DNA of 7,260 nucleotides from the NCBI GenBank assembly GCA_031280495.1, contig JAITGT010000069.1:1-7260 (forward strand). Reading direction: 5' to 3'. The stretch is from Eubacteriaceae bacterium. Its GTDB lineage: Bacteria; Bacillota_A; Clostridia; Eubacteriales; Anaerofustaceae. Positions 6,396 through 7,260 of this stretch are shown here, piece after piece. The notes below the pieces were generated by a model. The model saw only the letters and a list, made by a program, of their open reading frames with translations. It was not told the origin of the DNA and did no database searches. The number at the start of each line of letters is the position of its first letter. Position 1 is the stretch's first letter. Made by a program: the position numbers and the translations under genes.

Positions 6396-7260
6396 ATGTC
6401 AACGAGAGGCGCAAGAGGCCCCGCAGGGGCAAGAAAATTTCTAACAGACGAAGAGAAGCAAAACATGCCAAAAGTGACAAAATTGCTGCTGGCACGCATT
6501 TTGTCCTACTTAAAGCCATACTGGCTGCAGTTTGCCTTTGTCTTTGCGGCAATAGTCGCTTCGAGCTTTTTGGGCCTCTTGCCTGCCTATTTTTCCGGAA
6601 GAATCGTTGACACGATCAACACGCGCGACATTCCGCTGATGACGCTTGTCAATTATCTTTCGCTCGCCTTTGGGACCGCGCTGCTTTCCCAATCCATCAC
6701 AATTATTGAAAGAATGGTGAATTCATGGATTTCCCAGCGGATCATCCATGACATGAAATCAGAAATGTACCGCCATCTCCAGCACATGCAGCACTCGTTT
6801 TTCACCACCCATAAGCACGGGGACATTGTGACGCGCATGACGTCCGACATTGAGGGCATCAACACAGTGGTCACCGGCACGCTCTCAAATCTTGTGAACA
6901 ATGCGGCTGTTGTGCTGACAACGCTGGCTGCGCTGTTTCGCCTCAACTGGATATTGGCGGTTTTTGGCATTACTGTCATGCCGCTGCTTTTTCTCCCAAA
7001 CCGCTTTGTCGGCAGGAAGAAATGGCAGCTGCTCACGGAGCGGCAAACAAAGAAAGACAGGATGAACACGCACATTGACGAAACGCTCAGCGTGAGCGGA
7101 TCTCACTTAGTCAAGCTTTTTGCCCGCGAGAATGCCGAATATGAGTTCTTTCGCTCCATTTCCTCAGAAGTCACAGATCTGGCCATTCGCGAACAGCGGG
7201 TTGGCAAATGGTTTTCTGCGCTGCTGGGCATGTTTTCGTCCCTTTCTTCGCAGATTGTTT
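6396..7260 (+). CDS. ABC exporter half-transporter (MsbA/LmrA-like), 3' end outside the window
   Basis: The frame is open from ATG 6396 to the window edge, giving 288 residues without a stop. It encodes the transmembrane part of a type IV ABC exporter (membrane domain fused to ATPase). The first 25 residues are polar and Gly/Arg-rich, then come membrane segments near 44-66, 84-104 and a close pair at about 165-201. A further one begins near 270. Family-typical stretches include ILSYLKPYW (35-43), GDIVTRMTSDIEGIN (142-156), which is the intracellular coupling region, and SVSGSHLVKLFARE (232-245). The Walker A, signature and Walker B motifs would lie beyond the window and cannot be checked. The closest family I recognise is a Firmicutes multidrug/lipid-type exporter. 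The substrate is unknown, and it may pair with itself or a downstream partner. GAGGAG (6385-6390), 5 nt upstream, supports this start over Met24. Confidence 0.93.
   Translation, partial: MSTRGARGPAGARKFLTDEEKQNMPKVTKLLLARILSYLKPYWLQFAFVFAAIVASSFLGLLPAYFSGRIVDTINTRDIPLMTLVNYLSLAFGTALLSQSITIIERMVNSWISQRIIHDMKSEMYRHLQHMQHSFFTTHKHGDIVTRMTSDIEGINTVVTGTLSNLVNNAAVVLTTLAALFRLNWILAVFGITVMPLLFLPNRFVGRKKWQLLTERQTKKDRMNTHIDETLSVSGSHLVKLFARENAEYEFFRSISSEVTDLAIREQRVGKWFSALLGMFSSLSSQIV

Noticed and set aside
6653..7106. Minus-strand open frames opposite the ABC exporter gene
   Set aside because: The plus-strand frame from 6396 encodes a convincing ABC transmembrane domain through the whole interval, so the antisense frames are shadows.
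1..7260. Novel mobile, defence or CRISPR-type system
   Set aside because: No terminal repeats, integrase or transposase, regular repeat-spacer pattern or unexplained gene cluster is present. The genes are housekeeping or common families.

Overview
This looks like a stretch of ordinary bacterial chromosome carrying four protein genes in two divergent blocks. All four have recognisable homologues, and I found no defence island, mobile element, CRISPR array, tRNA or rRNA. The protein set (adenosylcobalamin-dependent ribonucleotide reductase, TraB/PrgY-family membrane protein, GlmS, MsbA-like ABC exporter half), the strong GGAGG-type ribosome binding sites and the wording of the ABC exporter suggest a Firmicutes/Clostridia-like bacterium. 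That placement is an inference from protein style and is not proven here. Base and codon composition look even across the genes, with AT-rich gaps between them, so I see no sign of recent transfer.

Layout. Minus strand, read right to left: nrdJ (4176 to 1213; class II RNR, 987 aa), then 12 bp later a TraB-family gene (1200 to 22; GTG start, 392 aa). The pair is probably one operon. Plus strand: glmS (4452 to 6287; 611 aa), then a 108-bp gap, then the 5' part of an ABC exporter gene (6396 to beyond 7260). The 275-bp divergent intergenic region (4177-4451) holds the regulatory signals.

Regulation. The clearest non-coding signal is a pair of NrdR-box-like palindromes just upstream of nrdJ. The start-proximal one (4189-4204) lies inside a perfect 18-bp palindrome and matches the NrdR consensus at 14 of 16 positions. 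The second (4220-4235) matches at 11 of 16. They lie 31 bp centre to centre, about three helical turns, which is the classic NrdR arrangement. This predicts that the class II RNR, and probably the TraB gene co-transcribed with it, is repressed by NrdR when dATP is high. On the glmS side there are candidate promoters and an inverted repeat around one candidate -10. I see no glmS ribozyme.

Functionally, nrdJ supplies dNTPs, glmS supplies glucosamine-6-phosphate for cell-wall precursors, and the exporter half probably works as a dimer with itself or with a downstream partner. Beyond the possible nrdJ-TraB co-transcription, nothing in the window ties these functions together. Two gene starts (nrdJ, glmS) should be set downstream of the longest open frame, and both choices are well supported.
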